Shown here: piece after piece, positions 37,902-48,787 of the stretch
How the letters are laid out: each line of letters begins with the position of its first letter
Position numbering within the stretch: position 1 is the first letter of the stretch
Assembly: GCA_905182985.1 (NCBI GenBank)
Contig: CAJJDN010000029.1
Span: 550,530-614,529 of the forward strand
Direction: 5' to 3'
Source of the DNA: Paramecium sonneborni
Lineage: Eukaryota; Ciliophora; Oligohymenophorea; Peniculida; Parameciidae
DNA: 64,000 nucleotides
Notes under the pieces: model-generated
What the model was told of the DNA's origin: nothing
The model's input: the letters and a program-made list of their open reading frames with translations, nothing else
Database searches by the model: none
Position numbers and translations under genes: made by a program

Positions 37902-38679
37902 TCATAAATATTCTTATCTAAAGAATTATTCTAAAACAATTTTGGATTCATATCTTTTATTATTACGAACTTCATGATCAACATTTCTAAAGCTAAAAAA
38001 AGTCAATCTATCAATTTCGAAAACATTTACTGCATTTTAATCTTTATCAATTTTTCTTAAAACAACCTAGAAATACACCAAGGTCTTCAAATGATTTAAT
38101 TTTATTCAACTCTATTAGAAGATATATATGATTACTATTAAAGTTTATTAATCCAATTAAGATCCATTTATATTTATTTAATAATTTAAAATTCAATGAA
38201 TAAATCGTTAAAAACTCCACTATTAACTGGTTATTCAAATTATTTATTATTTCCTGAACCAAAGTTGATACACATATACCTGCATATGATTCACTTTCAA
38301 AGTAGATTTTTATTTTTGAAATTTAGAAATCTAATAAATATTCAATTAAAGCATTTACATTATCTACAGCATTTGATTCATCAGATTATGTTTTTAATAT
38401 CCAACAGATATTGAAGATTCTATTTTGAGCATATTAGTCTACATTATTATTTTATAAATTTAGAAATGTTATCAATGTATGCAGATTCTCTTCAAATTCT
38501 ATAGATTCTGCTATAAAAATAATTAAAGAGCATTCCGATCGTTTAAGCAATTATAATATCAAAGGTTTCTTAATAGCAGAATCAATAGCTGGTTAAAAAA
38601 GATAATGAAATTTTAATTATCCATCATCTCTTAGGCTTATATTACCAGAATAGCTAAAATCTAAATAAAGATATTACAT
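37902..38679 (-). CDS. armadillo-like protein, distant importin-alpha relative
   Basis: 243 residues read with two 23-nt introns (38008-38030 and 38056-38078). It starts MQYLYLDFSYSG. Helical segments such as QYAQNRIFNICWILKTQS, VDNVNALIEYLLDFQ and LVQEIINNLNNQLI follow an armadillo rhythm. The end (EVRNNKRYESKIVLEQFF) parallels the last helices of importin alpha. The importin-beta-binding region and most repeats are absent. The link to importin alpha is by pattern only. It lies 71 bp upstream of the kinase start, on the same strand. Confidence 0.55.
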
Positions 38680-39221
38680 TTATCATAGTAGTTGGTACCT
38701 AAAAAGTCATTTAATTTTGCATAATCTAGTTCATCTTTTTTTAATTATGAGATTTATGTTTACTATAAAGTAAGGAATAGAGAGATTTACATTTTTATTT
38801 TATTCATATTTAATTAAACTAATAACATCATATGAATTCAACGATGAAATATTCAAACAAATTAAATGTAATTATATTATATAAAACTGCATTTTCTTTA
38901 TTATTATATGTAATTTTTTATTATTATTTACTTATGCCTTGAATTTATGAACTTATAAAAAATTATTTATTTTTTCTTATTGCGTTTGGTGAATTAATCA
39001 AAAATATTAATTCAGATTCTATGTTGGGATTAAATATTTTGAACATTTTACATTTTTTTAATTGATTTGATTCATTTTTGACATTTAAATTCAACAATAT
39101 TCTGGGAAATTCTTTAATAATGAGAATAGAATCATTCAGAAAGAAATAATTTTCTTAGAAAATCATCCTCAAAAAAGGTAACATTCAATTAGAAAATATA
39201 TTATTTTAAATATATAATATA
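38680..39221. other. spacer between divergent genes
   Basis: AT-rich. A short minus-strand frame (MNQIMQNQMTFQ) could be an upstream exon of the armadillo-like gene, but I have no firm evidence for it. Confidence 0.4.
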
Positions 39222-39896
39222 ATGTCACAAATGAGCTAAATAAATTAACATTTAGAGATGAATATTAGAATTAGTTTTACTACATTGAAAGCTAAGGATC
39301 CCAAATAAGATGATTATAACTAAGAGGTTAGTATAAATTATATGTTTAGCATTAAATAATACAAGAAACAAAAACATAACCGCTTCTATTAGCAGATAAA
39401 ATACTAGACAAAAGTCCTTTGTCAAGGAACATGGAACAACTTTAATAAAACTATGAGTTTAATAAGAATGAATTAAATTAGTCAACATAGATAGAAGAAT
39501 TATCTTTAAAGCTAAATGAATATATTGATTCATATTTACATGAGTTGAAGGAGTCTAGTTAATTCTTAGATTAAATTTCTTTATAACAATCTGAGAGTTA
39601 TGAAGAGGAAGCACAAGAAAATATATGTTAAAGAATCTATTAAGTATTCTAATATTTTTAAATTTTAGAAATTTATATCTTAGATAAGTTTACCGATCAT
39701 ATAATCATGTGATTAAAATTCTAATCTAGATGAATAATCTAAAGTCTGTACACCTTTGTCAGTTTCAACTCCTATTGCTAATCAAAATGTAGAAGTTCTT
39801 ACGGAATAAAATGGATTCAATCTATAAAATGGATTCAATCTATAAAATTTGGAAAAAATTCATTTATCTTAAAGTTTCCCTTTAATTTAATCTTGA
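39222..39896 (+). CDS. hypothetical protein, 208 residues
   Basis: Two introns, 39327-39349 (23 nt, GTT start) and 39644-39668 (25 nt), give one frame of 209 codons. The middle is a Gln/Glu-rich helix (IEELSLKLNEYIDSYLHELK) likely to form a coiled coil. The C-terminus has an exact six-residue repeat, NGFNLQ twice. No family recognised. Confidence 0.7.
39807..39842 (+). repeat. perfect 18-bp tandem duplication in coding sequence
   Basis: The unit TAAAATGGATTCAATCTA occurs twice head to tail and encodes NGFNLQ twice. A third copy is only begun. Confidence 0.9.
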
Positions 39897-40001
39897 ATTA
39901 ATAAATTATTTTCATTGATTTTTATTTTATTTTTTATTTCTTCTTTCTCATTTGTTTATTAATTATATTTTATTGGTAACTAATTAATTCAACTAATAAA
40001 A

Positions 40002-40880
40002 ATGATTATGTAATAAGAATCAATTAATTTATAATCTTTAGAAAAACCAAACATCAAAACAAAAAAAGTCAATAATATAAAAGGATTAGGAAATATCTAA
40101 AAATTATCAAAAGATACTAGTTTTGGGGAAGAACATAAACAAAATTTAGAAGATAGACTTCGTATGCATAATTATTTAAAGGAAGCATAAAATGAACTCA
40201 TCAATATCGTTAATTCGAATAAAGAGTATATGATATTTTCTTCTTATGATGAAATGAAATCTTATCGATAAAAATGTAATAACAAATAGTAAGAAACTAT
40301 ATTCAAACCTTTATCATTTCCTGTAAAAGGAGGATCAGTAATTAGATGTAAAAAAATTTTATTAAACACAACTCCAGAAGAAATGACATCTAATTATGGT
40401 ATTTTGACATTAAAGTAAAAGATAAAAGCTAATAAAGTTTATTATGAAAATCAGAAAAGTATGAGTCCTCTTAAATTATAACTTTCAGATGAATTTCATC
40501 ATATAGAAGGGAAAATTGCAAAATAAAATAGAATTGAATTTATAAAGGAATTCAGTAAGATTTATAAGAGAGTCTAAGTGAAAGCATCAAAGAAACAAAT
40601 GGATGAGTCATAATATTTTTCAAAATATAGATAAGCTGTCCAAAAAATATAAGTTTTTAATTAAAGAAAAAGTGGTAAAAATATGTTGCCTGTGTTGTAA
40701 ACTGAAAGAACAGAATCTGTAAAATCAATATTATCAGATTTAAATTATAGTCGATGGTCATTAGACTAAGATGTTAGTTATATTCATATTCCTGATTAAA
40801 AATTTAAACTATAATAAAGAATAGGAGGAGGATTTACTAGACCTACATAAGAAAAACTATTAGACTATTTTTACAAATGA
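40002..40880 (+). CDS. hypothetical basic protein, 292 residues
   Basis: A single open frame of 293 codons with no intron. The protein is Lys/Gln-rich and mostly helical (FHHIEGKIAKQNRIEFIKEF). No signal peptide, membrane segment or known domain is visible. It is on the same strand as its neighbours, with about 100 bp on each side. Confidence 0.76.
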
Positions 40881-40977
40881 TAATTGTATTTTAACAAATT
40901 GAGATATAAAATTGAATATAAGAAAATATTGTTTTTAATAAAAAATATATAGGTCTAATATTACAATATTATAAAAA

Positions 40978-42093
40978 ATGCAGAGCTAAGATAATAATAT
41001 ATACCCATTAATTGAACTGTCTTTATCTTCTGCTGCTTTATTATGTTGTTTGGCCATGATATTTATCTATTACAAAACAGATAATCTCAAATTATTTTCA
41101 TATACTGTTTAACTCTATATTTTATTGGGAACAAGTCTATTTACTTTATTAGATTTTATTTATAGCGTTTTTTATTATGTGTATTAAACATGTTGCAGTA
41201 CAGGATAAGGATAATAAATATTAGAAAAAGCTATTTGTTAAATCACTTCTTATATATCTATGTTTGGAATAATGAATGTTGTAAGTTGGTAAACTGTTTT
41301 AATCAAAATTGCAAAAGAAGCTATTATATTTAGAAAATAAGAATAAGTATCAGTTCATGTAAATTTTCAATATATTTAGTTAAATTTGATAGCATTTGCA
41401 TTTTTTTTCCCAATTATTTGTACAATTTTACCATAATTATTATCTAGTGTACAAGAGAATGATTAAACTTCTAATGATTCTATATATGGTTTATATAATA
41501 ATGTCTGTTGGTTATAATATAACTTTACACTAACCTAAACCAATTTTTGTAATTAGACAAGTTTACAATAAACTGATTACACTTAATCCACTTAAAAAAA
41601 AATTTAGAGAAGAATTATTACATTAAGTTTACTTTGTTTTTTTTTACCAGTTATTATTTAATCATTAATACAATTGAATGATTTAAGAAGTATAAGTAAA
41701 AAATTATAAGTAATGAGAATGAATAAATAAATTTTTAAGTATATATTTAATCTAAATTTAAGAGGACATGAAAATCACATCAACGCTATTAAAGCATTAT
41801 GTTTAGTACCTTATTTTTTTATCTTTACTTGCACAGTTCCAGGGTTTTTGTTTCTTTTATAATATTTTACTATTGAAACTAAAGATCCAACATTATTTTA
41901 AGTTTTCAAAACCATATTAAGTTGCTTAGGATTTCTTATTTTCTTTATGTTCTTATAAAATGCTCATATTAAATTAGTTGTTTCGCAACTCTTTAAAATG
42001 AAAGAAAAATCAATTTATGATTTTTAAATAGATTTGTTTTCTGGCTTGGAAGAGTTTGAACTTAAAAAAAGTGATGTTAGCAAATAAGAATGA
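40978..42093 (+). CDS. seven-helix membrane protein, GPCR-like layout
   Basis: 371 residues in one uninterrupted frame. Seven hydrophobic segments can be counted: around residues 10-32, 42-68, 95-115, 138-158, a segment starting RRIITLSLLCFFLPVII, then ALCLVPYFFIFTCTVPGFL and TILSCLGFLIFFMFL, with a hydrophilic C-terminal tail. An extracellular loop between helices 4 and 5 is rich in Gln, Asn, Thr and Cys. The layout suits a G-protein-coupled receptor of the cAMP-receptor type, but no diagnostic motif (DRY, NPxxY) is evident, so only the topology is claimed. Confidence 0.78.
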
Positions 42094-42358
42094 TATAATT
42101 TATAATTAATATCATTATTAAATTAAAAACAAATAAACATAAATTTACTTTAATTACTCAGTTCAAAAATTTACTTTTGATTGTATTTTACTATTATAAA
42201 TTAAATCTTAAAAATTAGAAATAACAAACAGTGGCCTATAACTGTAAATACATGATTTTCTATTACATATTTCATGTAATAAAAAATTTTATTTTTTTAC
42301 TATTCAAAGACCAGACAATAATTGTAAATTTTAGAGAATACTGACATCCTTTAGATAA

Positions 42359-43533
42359 TCTAGAAACTGCTGATTATAAAATCAAAAATGATTTCTGCAA
42401 ACTATTTTCCAACCAGAATTTCAATCTCCACATTGATAAAAGCATGTAAAATATTCATCTGCTTCCCAAGTTCTACAAGAAAAATAATTAAGTTGGTCAG
42501 AATGATAAATGCAAAACTAAACATAAGAAAAAAATTACTTATTCATTTTGTTTTTCCTATAATTTTTTTATGCAACAAATACACGATCTAAACAATATAT
42601 TCATATTTTAAAGCTGCAGTTTTATTTTAGATTGTTTATAAAAAAACTTTCAATTGTTAAATTTATTATTTATTCTTTTTAATATAAATAGGTATATCTA
42701 TTCTTGCTTTTTATTTTCTAGAAAGATAAGTTTTCAAAATGTGATATAACTTAATAAAATAATCATCAGCAAATTGAAAATTTTCAGGAGAAATTTAAAG
42801 GAATTAATCCCTTAAGATTTACTATTTTTCTTTGATAAAATATTGCATCATTTTCATTTTATAAAGCTCCTTCTTCCTTTTAAATATTACTAATTTAATT
42901 TTCAAGACTATGAATTTATCTTTTATGACACATAATATTTTTTGCAATTCATTTTATTCATACTATGTAATTTCTCTATTATTATTATCAATACCCATAA
43001 TATGTAGAATACTTTTCAGTACTTATCGATTCTATCATCTTCAATAAAATATTAGTATTTTTGTAAGAGTATTTCTTTCTTTTTTAATAGTAAAATAGAA
43101 TAATTTAATCTCATCAAAATTTATTTGATCAAACAAAAATTTATAAAAAATCTATTTTAATAATAATTTTAACTTCAAATAAAATCATAATTTGTGTGTG
43201 TAAGATTAGATGATAATCTAATAAAATAATATTATAGTTAATAAGTAAGTAAAATCTGTAAGAAAATTAATATTTAACAAAATATTTTTAATAATATCAA
43301 ATAATTATTGTTATATTATTTATTTAAAAGTTTAGAAATCAAAATAAATTTTTTATGAATATCAATTATAAATGGAAAATTTTTAATATATAATTACTGA
43401 ATAATCTATATCATAATATGATGTACTATATAGCCTATTGAAGTTAATTAATGATGAGAAAGTATATATTATATTGAACATAAAGCTTAAATTATTTAAT
43501 TAAATGAAAGATTAAAATTCAAGTTTCTAAAGC
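42359..43533. repeat. direct repeat A, copy 1 (1,175 bp)
   Basis: As far as I compared by eye, identical to 43535-44709. The copies are separated by one N. Copy 1 begins within sequence continuous with the 7TM gene side, and copy 2 continues into the unique gene at 44680. The likely cause is an unmerged overlap of two contig ends. Confidence 0.92.
42421..42998 (-). CDS. helical protein gene, splicing unresolved
   Basis: From MGIDNNNREITQYEQNELQ at 42998 a frame stays open for 151 codons (TGA 42543-42545), including NFQFADDYFIKLYHILKTYL and IQQLKVFLQTIQNKTAALKY. A second frame in the middle (SLENQISNIQKEEGALQNEN) and a possible spliced end (FSCRTWEADEYFTC, TGA at 42421) are equally protein-like. 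So the gene is probably real but its exons are not settled. The product is mainly helical and Lys/Gln-rich. It lies wholly inside the duplicated block. Confidence 0.45.
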
Positions 43534-43534
43534 N
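43534..43534. other. single N: assembly join 1
   Basis: One undetermined base exactly between the two copies of repeat A. It truncates the first copy of the gene that starts at 43504 (full copy at 44680). Confidence 0.95.
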
Positions 43535-44709
43535 TCTAGAAACTGCTGATTATAAAATCAAAAATGATTTCTGCAAACTATTTTCCAACCAGAATTTCAA
43601 TCTCCACATTGATAAAAGCATGTAAAATATTCATCTGCTTCCCAAGTTCTACAAGAAAAATAATTAAGTTGGTCAGAATGATAAATGCAAAACTAAACAT
43701 AAGAAAAAAATTACTTATTCATTTTGTTTTTCCTATAATTTTTTTATGCAACAAATACACGATCTAAACAATATATTCATATTTTAAAGCTGCAGTTTTA
43801 TTTTAGATTGTTTATAAAAAAACTTTCAATTGTTAAATTTATTATTTATTCTTTTTAATATAAATAGGTATATCTATTCTTGCTTTTTATTTTCTAGAAA
43901 GATAAGTTTTCAAAATGTGATATAACTTAATAAAATAATCATCAGCAAATTGAAAATTTTCAGGAGAAATTTAAAGGAATTAATCCCTTAAGATTTACTA
44001 TTTTTCTTTGATAAAATATTGCATCATTTTCATTTTATAAAGCTCCTTCTTCCTTTTAAATATTACTAATTTAATTTTCAAGACTATGAATTTATCTTTT
44101 ATGACACATAATATTTTTTGCAATTCATTTTATTCATACTATGTAATTTCTCTATTATTATTATCAATACCCATAATATGTAGAATACTTTTCAGTACTT
44201 ATCGATTCTATCATCTTCAATAAAATATTAGTATTTTTGTAAGAGTATTTCTTTCTTTTTTAATAGTAAAATAGAATAATTTAATCTCATCAAAATTTAT
44301 TTGATCAAACAAAAATTTATAAAAAATCTATTTTAATAATAATTTTAACTTCAAATAAAATCATAATTTGTGTGTGTAAGATTAGATGATAATCTAATAA
44401 AATAATATTATAGTTAATAAGTAAGTAAAATCTGTAAGAAAATTAATATTTAACAAAATATTTTTAATAATATCAAATAATTATTGTTATATTATTTATT
44501 TAAAAGTTTAGAAATCAAAATAAATTTTTTATGAATATCAATTATAAATGGAAAATTTTTAATATATAATTACTGAATAATCTATATCATAATATGATGT
44601 ACTATATAGCCTATTGAAGTTAATTAATGATGAGAAAGTATATATTATATTGAACATAAAGCTTAAATTATTTAATTAAATGAAAGATTAAAATTCAAGT
44701 TTCTAAAGC
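43535..44709. repeat. direct repeat A, copy 2 (1,175 bp)
   Basis: Second copy, offset 1,176 bp from the first. It runs without a break into unique sequence at 44710. Confidence 0.92.
43597..44174 (-). CDS. second copy of the helical protein gene (likely artefact)
   Basis: Base-for-base repeat of the gene at 42421-42998. If the duplication is an assembly error, only one of the two exists. Confidence 0.35.
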
Positions 44710-45285
44710 AAGCCAACTATGGTTATCACAAATATTTACTAAGATAGCAATAGATTTCATTTACCAAATTTAAACTAAACAAAATCTTAATCTCCAAATA
44801 ATATCTATTTTAATGAATATTTTGCATAAGTAAAAGGAATTAAAGCAATACCTAAAAAACCCAAGCAGATGCAAGATAAAAAATTAAAATATAGGATTCA
44901 AGATATAGAATTAAAAATAAAACAGCAATAAATGCTTTCTAGTAGATTCTTTTAACAGGAAAATGATTTATAGAGGATTGTCAAAAATTAATAATTTGAA
45001 CCTTGTTATGTTTCTAAAAAAATCTAAGCTTCAAAAATTATTATCACAAAATTAAAAAATGATTTGCATTATTCTTAATCAATACCACCTATTAAATCTA
45101 CATAAAATCAAAAGGAAGAGAAGGAAATAAGAAAACCTATATTTTTTTTTTAAGTATCAATTAAAAAGAATTCAGATCAAAGATAAAAAATCAACAAAGA
45201 TGAGGGTTGTAGCTATTGGAAATATAGTTATTAGGATGAATATGAAGATGAAGAATCTATAATATAGTATGTAAGTGGATATTGA
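44680..45285 (+). CDS. hypothetical Lys/Gln-rich protein, 201 residues
   Basis: One open frame of 202 codons that starts 30 bp before the end of repeat A and continues into unique sequence, so its first 10 codons also occur before the N at 43504-43533. It has a helical basic middle (QDKKLKYRIQDIELKIKQQ) and an acidic end (YQDEYEDEESI). No family recognised. The continuity through 44709 supports the second copy as the true flank. Confidence 0.66.
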
Positions 45286-45289
45286 TTCT

Positions 45290-45574
45290 AATTACGTTTA
45301 ATTTAAACTTACTTCAATTACTATGTTTAGTAATTTTTATCTTCCCTAATATTTGAATTTGTATTTATAAAATGCTACAATTCATAATATAAGTTAAATA
45401 TTTGTTTCAAACCTTCCTGAATTGTTATCTTAACATAATTGACTTAAATAAATGCATACTTATTCTTTATAAAACCAAATATTATGAAATCAAACTATTT
45501 GTTTCTTTTCATATGTTACTCTACATTAAGTGATTTTTTTAATCAAATTTATGATTCTTAATTGCAATTTTCAT
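45290..45574 (-). CDS. small hypothetical gene, 3' end uncertain
   Basis: Starts MKIAIKNHKFDQKNHL at 45574, 14 bp after the stop of the upstream minus gene. After a possible 20-nt intron it continues FIIFGFIKNKYAFIQVNYV and EGLKQIFNLYYELQHF. I could not place the TGA with confidence; the frame runs towards the convergent gene ending at 45285. No family recognised. Confidence 0.4.
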
Positions 45575-45588
45575 TTAAATTAATATAA

Positions 45589-46060
45589 TCAATCGAAAAG
45601 TAATCTATCTTTTTTTCCATAATACTATGTATAATCAGCTGTTAATTATCCCATAGACATCATTATATATTTCTATAAGTTATAAGTATACTTAGTTAAT
45701 ATCCAAGATTAAGAATTTTGTTAACTATTAATTGAATTGCAGCTTACAAATATCACATCATTACACATACTGAAAAATTTTACATCTTTTGTTTATTTCT
45801 TTCCTTTAATCAAATATGGAACTTCTATATTTTATAACTTAATTATCCTTTCATACCATATGTAATCTGCTGCTAAAATGTGTTTCATAGTTCCAAGTAC
45901 ATTGTTAAAGAATAATTACTAACTTTAGACAAGAAATTATTAATCGCTTTCCTATTTTTCTAATTTTAAAAAAAATTTCTTATATCTCCTTTAATTGTAC
46001 TAAAAAAAATAATTTTTTTGAACATCTTCTTCATTTTTTTATATTTTATATAAAATAATG
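45589..46060 (-). CDS. hypothetical gene, start uncertain
   Basis: An open frame ending at TGA 45589-45591 carries convincing protein sequence: EEDVQKNYFFQYNQRRYKK, LFFNNVLGTMKHILAADYIW and IEVPYLIKGKKQTKDVKFF. The only in-frame ATG is at 45888, but the frame is protein-like upstream to about 46060, so a first exon with the start codon is probably spliced on. I found no fitting intron. No family recognised. Confidence 0.45.
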
Positions 46061-46082
46061 TTTTGTGGTGATATTATAATAA

Positions 46083-46295
46083 TCAGATATCTTCTGGAGG
46101 ACCATATCTATCTTTGGATGGCTGATTATTAAAGAATCTTAAAAATTCCTATCCAACCACTTTGTATGCATTTGCATAGTTTTATTAACATTACTTGAAT
46201 AAAGCTTCTTGATCGCCATTTGGTTGAACATCTTAAACAGCCTTTACGCATAGTTAGAATCCCTATGTAGCAAATAAATCCTTAAAAATATCCAT
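46083..46295 (-). CDS. small protein, 70 residues
   Basis: A short complete frame beginning MDIFKDLFATQGFQLCVKAV and ending SKDRYGPPEDI. Two cysteines (QLCVKAVQDV, FKQCQQNYAN) spaced far apart and the compact helical pattern recall small twin-cysteine mitochondrial proteins, but the spacing does not match a CX9C motif. Composition differs clearly from the surrounding AT-rich spacer, which is why I accept so short a gene. Confidence 0.55.
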
Positions 46296-47536
46296 TTATA
46301 TTTAATTTAATATTAATTATAATTATAATTGTCTTTAAATTATAGAGAAGTAACTTGATTCACATTTAATTACAATTCCTGTTTATTTAAGAGAGAAATA
46401 ATCTGTTTTTTTTTTACAATAACATCTTTGTTATCTTGCATAATGAAAATCGAAACCTTTAATAAATTTTTGTTCTAATGATTAAAATAAGTAAATAAAT
46501 TCAAAAGAAAACAGTTTTTCTATTAACATATTTAATGCAAGAAGTTAATCTTCCTTTTTTGTAACATCTACAAGTATGAGTCGGTAAAACTCCAAATTGA
46601 CTTTTGAATTTAATTGAAATTATGAATTAGAAATATAAATAATTACTTTGATTTTTCAGTTATTTTTTCTGGATATTCTAAAATAATTTTAACCATTTTA
46701 ATTTTTCTGAACATAATTTATTGATTTTAAATAATTTCCTTGACTCAATTGAGTTTATGATAATTATTAAAGTAAAATGAAACTTATTTTTCATCAATTT
46801 AAGTTAACTTGTATTTTATTTAGTTTATTTATTATAAGTATAAATGCTTGGTATTTTATTGATTGATCTAATATATAATTATTTAAATTTATGGAGTTTT
46901 TAGAATAAAAAATCTAAAAAAGAACTTATTTTATTTTTTTATTCAATATATTTATTTACATACTTGATAATTATTTATAATCAGTTATGGTAGGTTTTAC
47001 AATTTGTTAATCGAAATTCAATTGTCTTTTCTATTTTTATTTATAGCTGATATCCAAAGAAATAAAATCATTCACATTTATTTATTTTATAATTGATCTT
47101 TCCTTCTTTTAAGGATTATAATTTTAGAGAATCTAATTTATTCTTAATCTAAAAAGATTCTTAACTAAATTTATTTAGAATTTTGGACTTTAATGAATGA
47201 TTATTATACTTTTTCATGTTCTTTTTGAATATTATTTTCCCTTATTTCTTCAATTTTATTTGAAAATTGACTGTGCTCTGTTTAAATATTTTTCTATTAT
47301 AAGATATCCTTTTTACCTATTTATGATTTTGTTAATTTGAGTATCAAGATTATTTAATAAAATTAAATGATCTTTTTTTTTTTTCTGATCTAAATTAAAT
47401 TTAAATAATGTAGAGATAGTTTTTCTGAGATTAAGTGCCAAATGTAATTGAATTAGAATCACTTTAGAACTTCTATCTATCATACAGAGATTTTCTTTGA
47501 TGTATATTAGACAATTATTATTATTATTTATAAGTT
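46296..47536. other. AT-rich spacer upstream of the tRNA
   Basis: Over 1.2 kb with no supported gene on either strand. It is among the most A/T-rich parts of the window. Confidence 0.4.
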
Positions 47537-47609
47537 GGGGTAGTAGCTCATTTAGTAGAGCGCGTGATTTGCATTCACGAGGCGCCGAGAGCGAAGCTCG
47601 GCTACTCCA
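47537..47609 (+). tRNA. tRNA-Ala (anticodon TGC) with unusual loops
   Basis: 73 nt fold into a full cloverleaf: acceptor stem GGGGTAG/CTACTCC (one G-T pair), D stem GCTC/GAGC, anticodon stem CGTGA/TCACG with loop TTTGCAT (anticodon TGC, reads GCA), T stem CCGAG/CTCGG and discriminator A. There is no intron and no encoded CCA, as expected for a eukaryote. The T loop is AGCGAAG, lacking T54 and T55, and position 18 in the D loop is A, not G. The usual G18-psi55 contact and the B-box consensus are thus both altered. It could be a divergent gene or a tRNA-like pseudogene. Confidence 0.85.
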
Positions 47610-47615
47610 TTTTTT
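47610..47615 (+). terminator. RNA polymerase III T-run
   Basis: Six T residues directly follow the tRNA discriminator base, the standard Pol III stop. Confidence 0.75.
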
Positions 47616-48168
47616 ATTTAATAATAATAATATATAAATTTTTAATCATATATTATATAATATATGTACATATATATATCATTTTTTTTGTGAATCTAAA
47701 CGATTTTCAAAATTATCAAATATTTTTTGTTTTTCGAATTGAATATAATAAACAACTAATATCTTGAACTTTTTCAAAATTTAGCTTAAGTAAATTATAT
47801 TAATAATTATAGCAAATTTTCATTTTCATGATTAGATAATAATATAAAATTTGAATCTTAGATAATATATTAAAGAAAAGATTTAAATAAAACGAAATTA
47901 GTTTTTTTGAACATTAGCTTATGAAGAGTATTCTTATCTCTTATTTAATTTATATAATTTAAGATAATTAAGAAAAAATTATTGTAAGATAATATTATTT
48001 AAAAAATGAATAAGATGCAATTAAAATAGCCAGGATGATATATATCTATGTTAATAAATATAAGATTTATGATTTCTATTATTAATTATAATTTTATGCT
48101 ATTTAAGAGAAAATCATTTTTTCCACTTTAATAGAAATAATAAAAATAAAAACATTAATCACAATCAT
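47616..48168. other. AT-rich spacer
   Basis: No gene seen. A few alternating TA tracts lie just after the tRNA (about 47630-47680). Confidence 0.45.
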
Positions 48169-48688
48169 ATGAACCCTCAACCTACAAAGTTTATAAGCCC
48201 TTAAGAGAGGATTTAAGATATCGTTGCATTCATTAATGATCCTAAAGAAGATAACTCTGAAAAAGTTTTCGACCATATATAAGCGCTCTGTTAGATAAAA
48301 TCCTAAACTATAACAAACCCAACCCCAATCACAATACCGATTCCTAAAATCGTTTATGCTTCACCCAAATACTGCGCCTTATCAGGCGAAAATTTATAAG
48401 ATGATTGCATAAAGATAAATGAATTATACTTTTCCCCTAGGCGAGTTTAAGATTATTATTTTAGAAATGGTATATTAGATGTCTCAATTGGAGATTTGAT
48501 ATTTAATTATCACGATGGGGTAAAGGACACTGAAATAGAAATCGAATTAACATATGAAATACTTAAAGAAGTTTTTGGAGATAACTTGGACCATAATTTA
48601 AAAGCGTAAGACTATTTTTCAAATTTTTTTTAGAGCTTACACACATTTTAACAGGAGGTTGTCAAAATAATAAGGGAATACCTATTGA
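48169..48688 (+). CDS. hypothetical protein, 163 residues, atypical base use
   Basis: Starts MNPQPTKFISPQERIQDIV. A 28-nt intron (48606-48633) leads to a short last exon ending FNRRLSKQQGNTY. Motifs include PKYCALSGENLQDDCIKI and GDLIFNYHDGVKDTEIE. Codons such as GCG, GCC, CCC, GGC and CGA, and stretches like CCCCTAGGCGAG, are rarer in neighbouring genes, so the composition stands out. No family recognised. The last exon is uncertain, since another frame (HILTGGCQNNKGIPIE) is also protein-like. Confidence 0.6.
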
Positions 48689-48787
48689 AATGGATTTTCA
48701 TTTTATTAGCTAGTATTGAAATCATTAATATTAAAATTTTATATATCATTATTATTTTAATTTTAATGTACATATATATTTAGATAC

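Noticed and set aside
42094..42465. Long minus-strand frame (MNILHAFINVEIEIL...) beside and antisense to the 7TM gene
   Set aside because: It runs into the antisense of a well-supported gene and has no independent support.
42388..42591. 67-codon standard-code frame on plus, repeated at 43564-43767
   Set aside because: It is antisense to better protein-like sequence, and its repetition is due to the duplicated block, not conservation.
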